Shown here: positions 16,891 to 25,428 of the stretch, in pieces
Position numbering within the stretch: position 1 is the stretch's first letter
Layout: every line of letters starts with the position of its first letter
Assembly: GCA_035502995.1 (NCBI GenBank)
Contig: DATJTW010000062.1
Span: 14,934-78,933 of the forward strand
Source: CADEED01 sp035502995
GTDB taxonomy: Bacteria; Pseudomonadota; Gammaproteobacteria; Steroidobacterales; Steroidobacteraceae
Length of the DNA stretch: 64,000 nt
Reading direction: 5' to 3'
Position numbers and translations under genes: made by a program
Notes under the pieces: model-generated
What the model saw: the letters and a program-made list of their open reading frames with translations, nothing else
Databases searched by the model: none
What the model was told of the DNA's origin: nothing

Positions 16891-17895
16891 ATGGAACGAC
16901 GCACGTTGCTGAAGGCCGGCGCCGGCGGGCTGCTGGCCGCGGGATCGATGAACGCCGTGGACGCGAAGACGACGGAGAGGACTCCCAAGGGCACGCCGGG
17001 CAGCCGCCGCGACGACCTCTACGCGCTGCTCGGCCGCCTGCCGCCGCGCGACCGCACCGTCGGCGCGAAACTCGTCTCGAGCGAAGACCGCGGTGCCTAC
17101 GTGCTCGAGAAGCTGGTGCTCGACCTGAACGGCGAGGAAGCCGCGCCCGCGTATTTCGCGAAGCCGAAGGGCGCCAGCGGCAAACTGCCGACCGTGCTGT
17201 TCAACCACTCGCACGGCGGCGGCTACACGATCGGCAAGACCGAGTTCATCGAAGGCCGCGAGTATCTCGGCAAGCCGTCATACGCGGAGTTCCTGACTTC
17301 GCTGCGCTACAACGCGCTGTGTTTCGACGCGTGGATCTTCGGCGAACGCGCCGGGCGCGCCGAGCTCGACTGGTGCAAGGACATGTTGTGGCACGGCCGC
17401 GTGCCCTGGGGAATGATGGTCTACGACGCGCTGAAGGCCGTGGACTATCTGCACACGCGGCCCGACGTCGACACGGCGCGACTCGGCACCGTCGGCATGT
17501 CGATGGGCAGCTCCACCGCGCAGTGGGTCGGCGCGCTGGATCCACGCCTGAAAGTGGTCGTCGACATCTGCTGCCTGACGGACTGGCACACGCTGGTCGA
17601 GGTCGGCGGCCTCAAGGGTCACGGCATCTACTACTACGTGCCCGACCTGCTGAACCATTTCACGACGTCGCAGATGAACGCGCTGATCGCGCCACGCGCG
17701 CACCTCTCGCTCGACGGCAACAAGGACGCGCTGACCCCGGTCGCCGGGCTCGACAAGGTAGATAGGGAGCTGCAGGCGGCCTATGCCGCCGCCGGGCATC
17801 CCGAGAACTGGAAGCTGGTGCGGTCGGAGGAAGCGCACCTCGAGACGCCGGGATTCCGCGAGGAGATCCGACAGTGGTTCTTATCGAAGCTGTAA
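16891..17895 (+). CDS. Secreted alpha/beta-hydrolase (acetyl-xylan-esterase / dienelactone-hydrolase type)
   Basis: 334 residues. The N-terminus MERRTLLKAGAGGLLAAGS looks like a signal of Tat type with a single Arg pair. The fold shows LPTVLFNHSHGGGYTIGK (oxyanion loop), the nucleophile elbow GTVGMSMGSST (Ser in GMSMG), ISLDGNKDALTP-like DG.KD (acid region; exact text is HLSLDGNKDALTP), and SEEAHLETP with the candidate catalytic His. The substrate is unknown, but esters of plant polysaccharides are plausible. No clear operon partner; a Sel1-repeat gene follows 80 bp later. Confidence 0.75.
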   Translation: MERRTLLKAGAGGLLAAGSMNAVDAKTTERTPKGTPGSRRDDLYALLGRLPPRDRTVGAKLVSSEDRGAYVLEKLVLDLNGEEAAPAYFAKPKGASGKLPTVLFNHSHGGGYTIGKTEFIEGREYLGKPSYAEFLTSLRYNALCFDAWIFGERAGRAELDWCKDMLWHGRVPWGMMVYDALKAVDYLHTRPDVDTARLGTVGMSMGSSTAQWVGALDPRLKVVVDICCLTDWHTLVEVGGLKGHGIYYYVPDLLNHFTTSQMNALIAPRAHLSLDGNKDALTPVAGLDKVDRELQAAYAAAGHPENWKLVRSEEAHLETPGFREEIRQWFLSKL

Positions 17896-17975
17896 AGCCG
17901 CAGCGTTAGACTGCGACGGGACCGGCCCGTAAACCGGTGTCGATGCTGGCCCCTGCCGGGAAGAACAACAAGAAC

Positions 17976-19535
17976 ATGGCACATTGGTCTCATCGCCCGG
18001 CGATCCTGCTGGGCACCGTCGTCCGAAACACCTCGCGCGCAGGACTGGGGGTCGTGGTGCTCGGCGCGCTGGGCACGTGGCTTTTCGGCGGTGAGTCTGG
18101 CGCTCCCGCCGACGCTCCGGCCGCCGACGCTGCCCCTGCCGCACCCGCGGCCGAAGCGGCGCCGGAAACCCCGCCTGCCGCGATCGTGCCGCCACCGCCG
18201 ACGCTGGCCGAACAGACCGACATGGCCGATGCACGACGCGATGCCGGCGCCGCCGCGGAAGCTGCCGCGCTTTACCAGGCCGCGGCGGACCAGGGATATG
18301 CACGCGCGCAGAACGAACTCGGCAAGCTGTATCTCGGCGTGCCAGGGATCGAGCGCGACGACGACCGTGCCGTGAAGTTGTTCCGCCTTGCCGCCGACCA
18401 GAACTTCGCCAACGGTCAGTTCAATCTTGGCTCGATGTACGCACAGGGCCGCGGCGTCCCGCAGGACTACAAAGAAGCTGCCCGGCTCTACCGTCTCGCC
18501 GTGTCACAGAATCTGCCGCAAGCCGAGTTCAACCTCGGCGAACTCTACGTCAGCGGCCAGGGCGTATCGCAGGACCCCGTCGAGGGCGCCCGATTGATCA
18601 AACTCGCGGCCGCCCAGAATCTCGCTGCCGCGCAGTCGCGACTGGGGCGCATGTACGCGAATGAGGAAGGGGTTGCGCGCGACGACGACGAAGCGGTCCG
18701 ACTATTCAAACTGGCGGCTGCGCAAGGCGACGCCGTGGGCCAGAGCTCTCTGGGCTTCATGTACACGCTCGGACGCGGCTTGCCCCAGGACGATGCAAAG
18801 GCCGCGGAGCTGTTCAAACTCGCGGTGGCGCAAGGTCTGTCCAGCGCCCAGCAGCGCCTTGGCGACCTGTATCGCCAGGGACGCGGGGTGCCGCAGAACA
18901 ACTCGGAGGCCCTGCGCCTCCTCAACCTCGCCGCCGATCAGAACAATGCGGTGGCGCTGTTCCAGATCGGCGAGATGTACGACAAGGGAACCGGCGTGCT
19001 GCAAAACGGGGCCGCTGCGGCCGAGTGGTACGGCCGGTCGAGCGACCTGGGGTTCGTGTCCGCGCGCACCGCGCTCGCGCGAAAGTATGTGACCGGCAAC
19101 GGCGTGGCCGTGAACTACCAGGAAGCGATCCGCCTCTACTCGCTCGCCGCCGAGCAAGGCGACACCCAGGCCCAGGTGTCGCTCGGCGCGATGTATTACA
19201 ACGGGATCGGGACCGAGAAGAACGAAGTCGCCGCCGAACGTTTGTTCCGCAGCGCCGCCGGGGAAGGTAATCTCGACGGCACGCGGAATCTCGCGATCGT
19301 GCTGAGTCGCGCGCCGGATACCGAGCGGAACGAAGCCGAAATCACCGAGCTGTTCCGTACGGCGGCCGCCGGTGGAGATGCGTTGGCGCAATTCCAGCTG
19401 GGCCGGCGCTACGAGACGGGCGCAGGCGTGGAACGCGACATGCAATCCGCGATCGACTGGTATGACAGGTCCGCGCGGCAGTCGAATCTCGACGCACAGC
19501 AGGCACTCGACCGCCTGAGGAAAGCCGCCCGGTAG
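17976..19535 (+). CDS. Sel1-repeat (TPR-like) membrane-anchored protein
   Basis: About 519 residues. One N-terminal transmembrane helix (GLGVVVLGALGTWLFGG) and an Ala/Pro-rich linker precede 11 to 12 Sel1 repeats of 36 residues, each with the pattern A-x-x-L/W-Y/F-x-x-A-A-x-Q...A-Q-x-x-L-G-x-x-Y-x-x-G-x-G-V. Sel1 arrays are protein-interaction scaffolds; this one probably faces the periplasm. The start is uncertain: ATG 17976 is chosen, with in-frame GTG 17937 and ATG 17943 as alternatives. It is the first gene of the plus-strand run leading into the VWA/PP2C/VirD4-like genes. Confidence 0.85.
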   Translation: MAHWSHRPAILLGTVVRNTSRAGLGVVVLGALGTWLFGGESGAPADAPAADAAPAAPAAEAAPETPPAAIVPPPPTLAEQTDMADARRDAGAAAEAAALYQAAADQGYARAQNELGKLYLGVPGIERDDDRAVKLFRLAADQNFANGQFNLGSMYAQGRGVPQDYKEAARLYRLAVSQNLPQAEFNLGELYVSGQGVSQDPVEGARLIKLAAAQNLAAAQSRLGRMYANEEGVARDDDEAVRLFKLAAAQGDAVGQSSLGFMYTLGRGLPQDDAKAAELFKLAVAQGLSSAQQRLGDLYRQGRGVPQNNSEALRLLNLAADQNNAVALFQIGEMYDKGTGVLQNGAAAAEWYGRSSDLGFVSARTALARKYVTGNGVAVNYQEAIRLYSLAAEQGDTQAQVSLGAMYYNGIGTEKNEVAAERLFRSAAGEGNLDGTRNLAIVLSRAPDTERNEAEITELFRTAAAGGDALAQFQLGRRYETGAGVERDMQSAIDWYDRSARQSNLDAQQALDRLRKAAR

Positions 19536-19588
19536 TCAGAGCGCAGTGGTAGGTTAGTCCGCAAGAAATCCAGAATCAGAGGTACCCC

Positions 19589-19858
19589 GTGTCCAAGTAC
19601 CCCAAGATCGCCCCGGCTCCGCTCAAGAGCACCTTCAACCAGGCCGCGTCGGCGACGCCGCCGGCGCCGAAGGCGAAGCCCGTGAATCCGCCGGCGCTCG
19701 TCATCCCGCCGCCGAAGCTGGCGCCCGGTGCCGGACCGGCGTTCGTGTCGCGCAAGCCGGCGATGGCGAAGGCGGCCGTCGCACAAACGAAGAGCGGCGC
19801 GACCACTGGCGTCAACTTGAGTGCGAAGTTCAACAAGAGCAGCTCGAAGAAAATCTAG
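19589..19858 (+). CDS. Small basic Pro/Ala/Lys-rich protein
   Basis: 89 residues from a GTG start. The sequence is low-complexity: KIAPAPLKSTFNQAASATPP, a run of Pro, Ala and Lys, and a basic Ser/Thr tail (NLSAKFNKSSSKKI). It has no hydrophobic core and is probably disordered. It lies 53 bp after the Sel1 gene and 27 bp before the VWA gene on the same strand. The family is not recognised. The Ser/Thr/Lys tail makes it a candidate phosphorylation substrate of the kinase encoded nearby (inference). Confidence 0.6.
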   Translation: MSKYPKIAPAPLKSTFNQAASATPPAPKAKPVNPPALVIPPPKLAPGAGPAFVSRKPAMAKAAVAQTKSGATTGVNLSAKFNKSSSKKI

Positions 19859-19885
19859 ACATCCGCGCGAACGGGGAGAAGAAGA

Positions 19886-20596
19886 ATGGATAACAAAGTC
19901 GTCGTCTATCGTGATTGGGACAACGTGCCGACCATTCCGGTCGACGTAAAGAAAAACGCAGAGCAGCGTCTCGCCTGCGTCCTGCTCATCGACTGCTCGG
20001 GATCGATGTCGCAGGACAACCAGATGGAGCAGGTCAACATCGGCCTGCGCGAGTTCGAGCAGGCGCTGAAGGAAGATGCGCTCGCGTCGGTGCGCGTGGT
20101 CGTCTCCGTGATCGCTTTCGGCACACCCAACGGCGTCGACGTCGTGCAGGAGTGGACGGACGCCATCGACTTCACCGCGCCGCAATTCACGGCCACCGGC
20201 GGCACCCCGATGGGTGCGGCCGTCGACCTCGCGCTCGACACGCTCGAGGCGATGACGCGTCACTTCCGCGACAACGGCATCGCTCAGTACAAGCCGTGGC
20301 TCTTCATCTTCACCGACGGACAGCCCACAGACGACTTCCACGCGGCCGCGCGCCGTTGTGCCGACGCCGTCGAGAAACGCAAAGTCATCGTCTGGCCGAT
20401 CACGACGCAGCCGCAGGGCGCGAAGGAGCTGAAGGAGTTCGTCGGCCCCAGCGGCAACGTCTTTGCGATCAAGACGGCCAACGTGCGCGAGCTGTTCCGT
20501 TGGCTGAGCGACTCCGTGAAAGCGGGCTCGGCCGCCAACCCGGGCGAGCGCGCGCAGATCGAGGCGCCCGGCAGGCTGATCGACGTCGAACTCTGA
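19886..20596 (+). CDS. yegL-like: VWA-domain protein, YegL/TerY-like
   Basis: 236 residues, essentially one von Willebrand A domain. The MIDAS metal site is complete: DCSGSMS at 36-42, Thr107 in ATGGTPMG, and Asp144 in FTDGQP. Length and layout match E. coli YegL and the TerY group, whose genes occur with PP2C phosphatases and kinases (the TerY-P triad). VWA domains bind protein partners through a metal ion. A phosphatase gene begins 4 nt after the stop. I infer that it acts as adaptor or scaffold of the phospho-switch encoded here. Confidence 0.85.
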   Translation: MDNKVVVYRDWDNVPTIPVDVKKNAEQRLACVLLIDCSGSMSQDNQMEQVNIGLREFEQALKEDALASVRVVVSVIAFGTPNGVDVVQEWTDAIDFTAPQFTATGGTPMGAAVDLALDTLEAMTRHFRDNGIAQYKPWLFIFTDGQPTDDFHAAARRCADAVEKRKVIVWPITTQPQGAKELKEFVGPSGNVFAIKTANVRELFRWLSDSVKAGSAANPGERAQIEAPGRLIDVEL

Positions 20597-20600
20597 GTCG

Positions 20601-21491
20601 ATGGACCCGGGGGAAGTGCAGCGCACCGAGCGCGTCGAGATCGGTGCCACGCCGCTGTTTCAGATCGTCGGCTGCTCCGTCACGGGCGAATCGCACCTGG
20701 CGCGGCAGCGGCCGGGCGACGATTCCTTCGGCATGGCCGATGACGCGAATCGACTAGCCGTGGTCGTGTGCGATGGCGCGGGGTCGGCGGCCCAGGGCGG
20801 GCGCGGCGCCACGTTCATCTCGCAGCTGCTGCCGGCGCGGTTGCTCGAACACTGGAAGGCCGCGGGCAGCGACGCATTCACGAACGAGACCGCCGAAGCC
20901 GTCATCGCCACGGCGCTCGACGCCGCGCGCGAGGAGCTCGAGAAGCTCGCGATGCAGACGGGCGCCGCGATCGCAGACTTCAACACCACCGTGGTCGGAC
21001 TCATCGCCGAGGGCGAACTCGCGGCAATGTTCCAGATCGGCGACGGCGCCGGTGGCTGCTTCTCGCGCGCGGCGGAATCCGCGAGCTGGACGGAGACGCG
21101 CGTGTCGGCGCCCGACAATGGCGAGTACGTCAACGAGACGTCCTTCCTCACCTCGCCGAACTGGCGCGCGAATCTGCGCTGCTCGGCCGTCGGTGGTTTC
21201 GAGGCGGCGCTGCTCGTGACCGACGGCGTGACACCGTTCGCGCTGACGCGCTCGCAGAAAAACTTCGACATGGCGTTCGCGGACGGACTGCTATCGTTCA
21301 TGGCCACTCACCCACCCGAGGCTGCGGCAGGCGCGCTGCGCAATCTGCTTCTGCGGCCCGACGTGCTCAAGGTCAGCGACGACGACAAGACGATGGTCTG
21401 CGTCCAGCGGACCGGCGCGCCGCCCGCGCAAACAACCCGCGAATCTGCAACGGAACCCGACGCGGCATTGCTGGACAACCCGTGGAAATGA
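20601..21491 (+). CDS. yegK-like: PP2C-type Ser/Thr phosphatase, YegK-like
   Basis: 296 residues. The PP2C metal-binding motifs are visible: GDDSFG (40-44), VVVCDGAGS (Asp58-Gly59), FNTTVVGLI (128-135), FQIGDGAGG (144-152), LLVTDGV (Asp208) and the last DDDKT (260-264). It should dephosphorylate Ser/Thr with two metal ions, presumably opposing the kinase encoded at 23650-25332. It starts 4 nt after the VWA gene and its stop overlaps the start of the VirD4-like gene (ATGA), so VWA, phosphatase and ATPase are translationally coupled. Confidence 0.85.
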   Translation: MDPGEVQRTERVEIGATPLFQIVGCSVTGESHLARQRPGDDSFGMADDANRLAVVVCDGAGSAAQGGRGATFISQLLPARLLEHWKAAGSDAFTNETAEAVIATALDAAREELEKLAMQTGAAIADFNTTVVGLIAEGELAAMFQIGDGAGGCFSRAAESASWTETRVSAPDNGEYVNETSFLTSPNWRANLRCSAVGGFEAALLVTDGVTPFALTRSQKNFDMAFADGLLSFMATHPPEAAAGALRNLLLRPDVLKVSDDDKTMVCVQRTGAPPAQTTRESATEPDAALLDNPWK

Positions 21492-23218
21492 TCCAGCGAG
21501 TCGTGCACCTCGTGGTGCGCCGGGGACGTCTCTACGTCCACCGGACGATGGAGTGGCTGCTGCTCGCGCTCGCCGGACTGGGCGTGTGGGCGGGTCACGA
21601 ATCGACGTCCGCATTGGCCGCGCTGCTCGCCTGGGCATTCGCGGCCGCTTGCTTCATCTACGCCTGCAAGCTCGAGGGCCGCTGGCTGAAGGCGCATCGG
21701 CTGCCGATCTTCGGTTCGCGCGGCCTGCCGGTGCACGAACTCACGCGCGTGCAACGGAAAACCGGGCGCATCACCCCGGACTTCGTGGGTGCGGAATGGC
21801 GCTCGTTGTGGGATCTCTGGTATCGACATCGCTGGCACCGGACATCACGCTGGCTTTCGCGTCCGGGAAACATCCGGCTCGGCCTGTCCTCCCCGGAGCA
21901 ACGGCTGTTCGGCGTGATCGGCCCACGCCAGCTCGGCTTCACGCCGCCGCGACACGTCGTGTTGCTCGCGCCGACGCGCGCCGGCAAGGGCACGATGGGG
22001 CTGGTTCCGAACCTGCTGACGTTGCCGAACTCCGCGCTGGTGGTCGACCCGAAGGGCGAGCTGGCCCGCATCACGGCCGCGCGCCGCGGCGGCGGCCAGG
22101 CGCAGTTCCCCAAATCGCGTGTGACGGAGTCGATGGGCCAGGAAGTCCACGTCTTCGATCCGTTCGACACGACGCAGGGCATGCAGAACGCGACGTTCAA
22201 TCCACTCGACGAACTCGACGAGAACGACCCGGCGGTCGTGACGCTGGCCGGCGCCATCGCCCGCGCGCTCGTCCTCGGCGACGCCACGGGAGCGGACGTC
22301 ACCTTCCAGGATCGCGCGCGCGAACTGATCCAGGCCGTCATCCTGCACGTGATCACGGTCGAGGATCCGTCGCGCCGCTCGCTGCCCCACGTGTGGAATT
22401 TCCTCGTCTCCGGCGACGTCGAATACCTGCAGTACCTCCAGCATGAGGCGCAGCAGCAGAACGTCACGCTTTCCATCACCACGCCGATCGAAGCGTTGTT
22501 CGCCTGCATGTCGGCCAACACGGCGTTCAACGGCCTGGTGGCCGGCGCGGGCTCCGAGATGCTGCAGCTGGTGCCGGAGACGCGCGACGGCATCCTGTTC
22601 TACGCGCGCCGAGAACTCGGATTCCTGAAGGATCCGCAGATGCAGCGCGCGATCTCGTCGTCGACGTTCCGGCTGCGCGACATCTTCGACAAGCGCATGA
22701 CGATCTATCTATGCCTGCCGGTCATGAAGGTGGTCGGCGAGCAGCGGCGCATCATGTCGATGTTCCTGACATTGCTGATGGACCTGCTCGAGTCCGTGCA
22801 CGAACCCGCCGAACATCCGTACCTCATCATCGACGAATTCCCCGCGCTCGGGCATTTCGAGCCGCTGGAAAAGGCCATGGGCCTGGTGAAGTACCGCTTC
22901 ACCGTGTGGGCGGTGTTCCAGGACATCGGCCAGATGAAGAAGCTCTACAAGGAAGCGTGGGAGACGTTCATCTCCAACAGCTCGATCATCGCGTTACGCG
23001 TGGCGAATCCGGAGACGGCGAACTGGTTGTCGAACCTGCTGGGTCAGGTCATCGGGCCTTCGGGCACGGTGCCATTGATCGCGCCGCACGAGTTGCTGGG
23101 CCGCTTCAGTGACGATGAAGATCGCCGAATCCTGTTCCTCGAAGGCGTGCCCGCGATCCTGCAGGGCACACCGTACATGGAGATGTTCCCGACGACGCTC
23201 TACGACCACGTGGTCTAG
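21488..23218 (+). CDS. VirD4/TraG-like coupling ATPase without other T4SS genes
   Basis: 576 residues. Two N-terminal transmembrane helices (about 22-36 and 41-60) precede a VirD4-type motor: Walker A APTRAGKGT (161-169), VDPKGEL (186-192), Walker B YLIIDEFPALGHF (445-457) and an arginine-rich C-terminal motor segment. In conjugation and effector systems these hexameric ATPases feed DNA or protein into a type IV channel. No relaxase, VirB or pilus gene lies in the window. The ATG at 21488 overlaps the phosphatase stop. Its TAG stop shares a CTAG palindrome with the stop of the convergent small gene. Confidence 0.9.
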   Translation: MIQRVVHLVVRRGRLYVHRTMEWLLLALAGLGVWAGHESTSALAALLAWAFAAACFIYACKLEGRWLKAHRLPIFGSRGLPVHELTRVQRKTGRITPDFVGAEWRSLWDLWYRHRWHRTSRWLSRPGNIRLGLSSPEQRLFGVIGPRQLGFTPPRHVVLLAPTRAGKGTMGLVPNLLTLPNSALVVDPKGELARITAARRGGGQAQFPKSRVTESMGQEVHVFDPFDTTQGMQNATFNPLDELDENDPAVVTLAGAIARALVLGDATGADVTFQDRARELIQAVILHVITVEDPSRRSLPHVWNFLVSGDVEYLQYLQHEAQQQNVTLSITTPIEALFACMSANTAFNGLVAGAGSEMLQLVPETRDGILFYARRELGFLKDPQMQRAISSSTFRLRDIFDKRMTIYLCLPVMKVVGEQRRIMSMFLTLLMDLLESVHEPAEHPYLIIDEFPALGHFEPLEKAMGLVKYRFTVWAVFQDIGQMKKLYKEAWETFISNSSIIALRVANPETANWLSNLLGQVIGPSGTVPLIAPHELLGRFSDDEDRRILFLEGVPAILQGTPYMEMFPTTLYDHVV

Positions 23219-23643
23219 AGCTTCGCCTTCGGTTTCGCCGCGGTCGAAGCCGTGCTGGCCGACTTGCCCTGCGCTGGCGTCGACACGGTGGTCTTCGCGA
23301 GGGCGCGTTTGGCGGCTGCCGGCGACGTGACGACTCGCGCTTTCGGATCCGCCGCCTTGCGCTTTTGCAGCCGCGCGTTGGCGGCCGCGGCTTGCTCGCG
23401 CGCCGACGGAGCGCTCGCAGCCGCGTTGAAATCCTGGCGCACCACGGCTCGGGCCGCGCGATGCTCGATGGCGGCGTCCACCTTCTTCTTTCCGCGCTCG
23501 ATGGCCCGCGCGGTCCACGGCAGATTCTCATCCGCGTATCGCTTGGCGCTGCGTAACGCGCTCGCCGCGCCTTTCAGTGCGCCCGCCGCGCCTTTCGCCG
23601 CGTCCGCGATTCTTTTCAACGAGCCCGTCACCGTCTTGGGCAT
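23215..23643 (-). CDS. Small basic histone-H1-like Ala/Lys-rich protein
   Basis: 142 residues. The N-terminal half forms basic amphipathic helices (LKRIADAAKGAAGALKGAAS, ARAIERGKKKVDAAIEHRA). The C-terminal third is a Ser/Thr/Ala/Lys/Pro-rich tail (ALAKTTVSTPAQGKSASTAS) like a histone H1 tail. It starts 6 nt after the kinase stop, so it is co-expressed with the kinase. The family is not recognised. A nucleic-acid-binding or kinase-substrate role would fit its composition; neither is shown. Confidence 0.65.
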   Translation of the reverse strand: MPKTVTGSLKRIADAAKGAAGALKGAASALRSAKRYADENLPWTARAIERGKKKVDAAIEHRAARAVVRQDFNAAASAPSAREQAAAANARLQKRKAADPKARVVTSPAAAKRALAKTTVSTPAQGKSASTASTAAKPKAKL

Positions 23644-23649
23644 GGTCCG

Positions 23650-25332
23650 TTACCTCCGTGACCAGTCGATTCCAAAGGGCTGGCTGTCCGGCCGGCGTCC
23701 CAACAACACACCCGCGGTACCCAACAACAACCCGGCGACGTACACCGCCATCGATCGGACATCCCCGGAAGCGAACGAATAGTCGTGGTCGGCCAGATTG
23801 ACCGTGAAGAGCAGCACGAACAGCGCACCCCACAGCGCCAGCGGCGCCGTCAATGCCAGGTTCACCTTGCGGGTGATGCTGGGCGCGATCGCCAGGCCGA
23901 CCTTCACGTGCAGCATCGCCGAGTAGATAGCCCCGGTGAACAGCGTGACGTGGCCCATGAGGCTCTCTTGCCCGAACAACTTGTCGTTCAGCATCACCGT
24001 GAGGAAGAACACCGCCGATGCCGCGAGCACGCCGCCGGGCACGAAGCCGATCCAGCGCGCCTTGGTCAGTGTTGACGCCGGCGGCGAGATCATCCGCGGG
24101 GGCGCCGGGGTGGGCGCGGGCGCCGCCGCGGGCGCGGGCGCGGCCGCCGGTGTGGACGTGCTGGGGAACTGCTTCGCGAAAGGCCGGAACACCGGCGGAA
24201 TGGCCGAGGCGGACGGCGCGGGAGTCGGCGCGGCCCGGTACGGCACCGCGGGTGGCGGCGAGAAGGCCGGCGGCGGCGCCACGAACTGCACGCTCGTGTC
24301 CTCGGCGGCGCACCACGGGCAGCCTTTCCGGAACGCGACGTGATGTGCGATGCCCTGCGGACAGGGCTGCAAGCCGGTGTCGAGGAACTGCGTGAGCGCG
24401 CGATACCAGTCGGCCGCGGCCGGCCGCTGGTCCGGCGCCGCGAGCAACGCGCGGCCCAGCATCTTCATCACTGCGTCCGGTAGATAGTCCTCGATGCTGC
24501 TGGCGTGCGGCGTCATGCGGCAGGCGGGATTCACGGTGACGATCCCGCGCCGCAGCCGCGCGATCAGGTTGTCCGGCGCGTCCTGCGGCTCGTGCACCTG
24601 CCCGGTGGACGGGTGCAGGTCGTTGTTGAGGATCTGGCTGAGCACCACGCCGAGCGCGAACAGGTCGGCCTGCACGCCCGCGTTGCCAACGTCACCGAAC
24701 GACTCCGGTGCCAGGTATTCCGGCGTGGCGACGTCGGCCGGAAACGTCTCGCGCTGGTGCTGGATGCGGAAGCTGTCGCAGTCGACCAGCGAGACGACCG
24801 CAGTGTCGCGGTGCACGAAGATGTTCACCGGCTTGAGATCGACCACCGCGTGGCCGCACGCGTGCACGTACTCGAGCACCTGCGCGAGATTGATCGCCAT
24901 CGTCAGACGAAAGCGGAAGTCCTTGTCACCGTCGCCACGCAGATTCTTGCGCTCGCGCAACTTGGCCGACAGGAGTTCCTGCATCGTCACCGTATTCGAC
25001 GTGTCGAGGAACGGCATGACGAATCCGAGACAGGCGTGCCCGGTCGGCCAGCCGGCTTCCTTCGCCGCCGAATACACGAGCGCGACGGGCCAGGCGAGCC
25101 GGACGACGGAGCCGCCCGATTGCGTACGCTGGACGGCGCGCGGCGCGTTCGCCAGCATCGCGACCAGCTTGCGCTCCTTCTCCGGCGACGACTTGCGGAA
25201 GAGCTTGAGCACCCGGTTCGGATCGGACGGGTCGCGGACGACCTCGCCCTCCGCGCCCGAACCCACTTTCTTGCGCGAGTCGACCGTCACTTCGATGGTC
25301 GGACCGCTCGCGCCTTGTAAGAAGACCTTCAT
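23650..25332 (-). CDS. yegI-like: Membrane-anchored Ser/Thr protein kinase, YegI-like
   Basis: 560 residues. The kinase domain occupies about 20-320: glycine loop VGSGAEGEV (23-31), Lys43 in VLKLF, catalytic loop VVDLKPVN (Asp165, Lys167, Asn170; the usual HRD His is Val), DCD in place of DFG (184-186), and YLAPE (206-210). A Cys/His element (CPQGIAHHVAFRKGCPWCAA) follows, then a Pro/Ala linker and about four C-terminal transmembrane helices. The order recalls E. coli YegI. It converges on the VWA/PP2C/ATPase operon and heads a two-gene unit. It probably phosphorylates Ser/Thr of neighbouring products (inference). Confidence 0.85.
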   Translation of the reverse strand: MKVFLQGASGPTIEVTVDSRKKVGSGAEGEVVRDPSDPNRVLKLFRKSSPEKERKLVAMLANAPRAVQRTQSGGSVVRLAWPVALVYSAAKEAGWPTGHACLGFVMPFLDTSNTVTMQELLSAKLRERKNLRGDGDKDFRFRLTMAINLAQVLEYVHACGHAVVDLKPVNIFVHRDTAVVSLVDCDSFRIQHQRETFPADVATPEYLAPESFGDVGNAGVQADLFALGVVLSQILNNDLHPSTGQVHEPQDAPDNLIARLRRGIVTVNPACRMTPHASSIEDYLPDAVMKMLGRALLAAPDQRPAAADWYRALTQFLDTGLQPCPQGIAHHVAFRKGCPWCAAEDTSVQFVAPPPAFSPPPAVPYRAAPTPAPSASAIPPVFRPFAKQFPSTSTPAAAPAPAAAPAPTPAPPRMISPPASTLTKARWIGFVPGGVLAASAVFFLTVMLNDKLFGQESLMGHVTLFTGAIYSAMLHVKVGLAIAPSITRKVNLALTAPLALWGALFVLLFTVNLADHDYSFASGDVRSMAVYVAGLLLGTAGVLLGRRPDSQPFGIDWSRR

Positions 25333-25428
25333 CGGAAGCCCCGGCGACGATTATTCTTGTTCTGCGTCGGGCCGAGTCTAACCCACGACCGCCAGGAGTC
25401 GACGGGCATGACGAACGAAAATCGCCGC

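Noticed and set aside
17976..25332. An integrative conjugative element around the VirD4-like gene
   Set aside because: No integrase, relaxase, VirB4, pilus gene or attachment repeats are visible, and base composition matches the surroundings.
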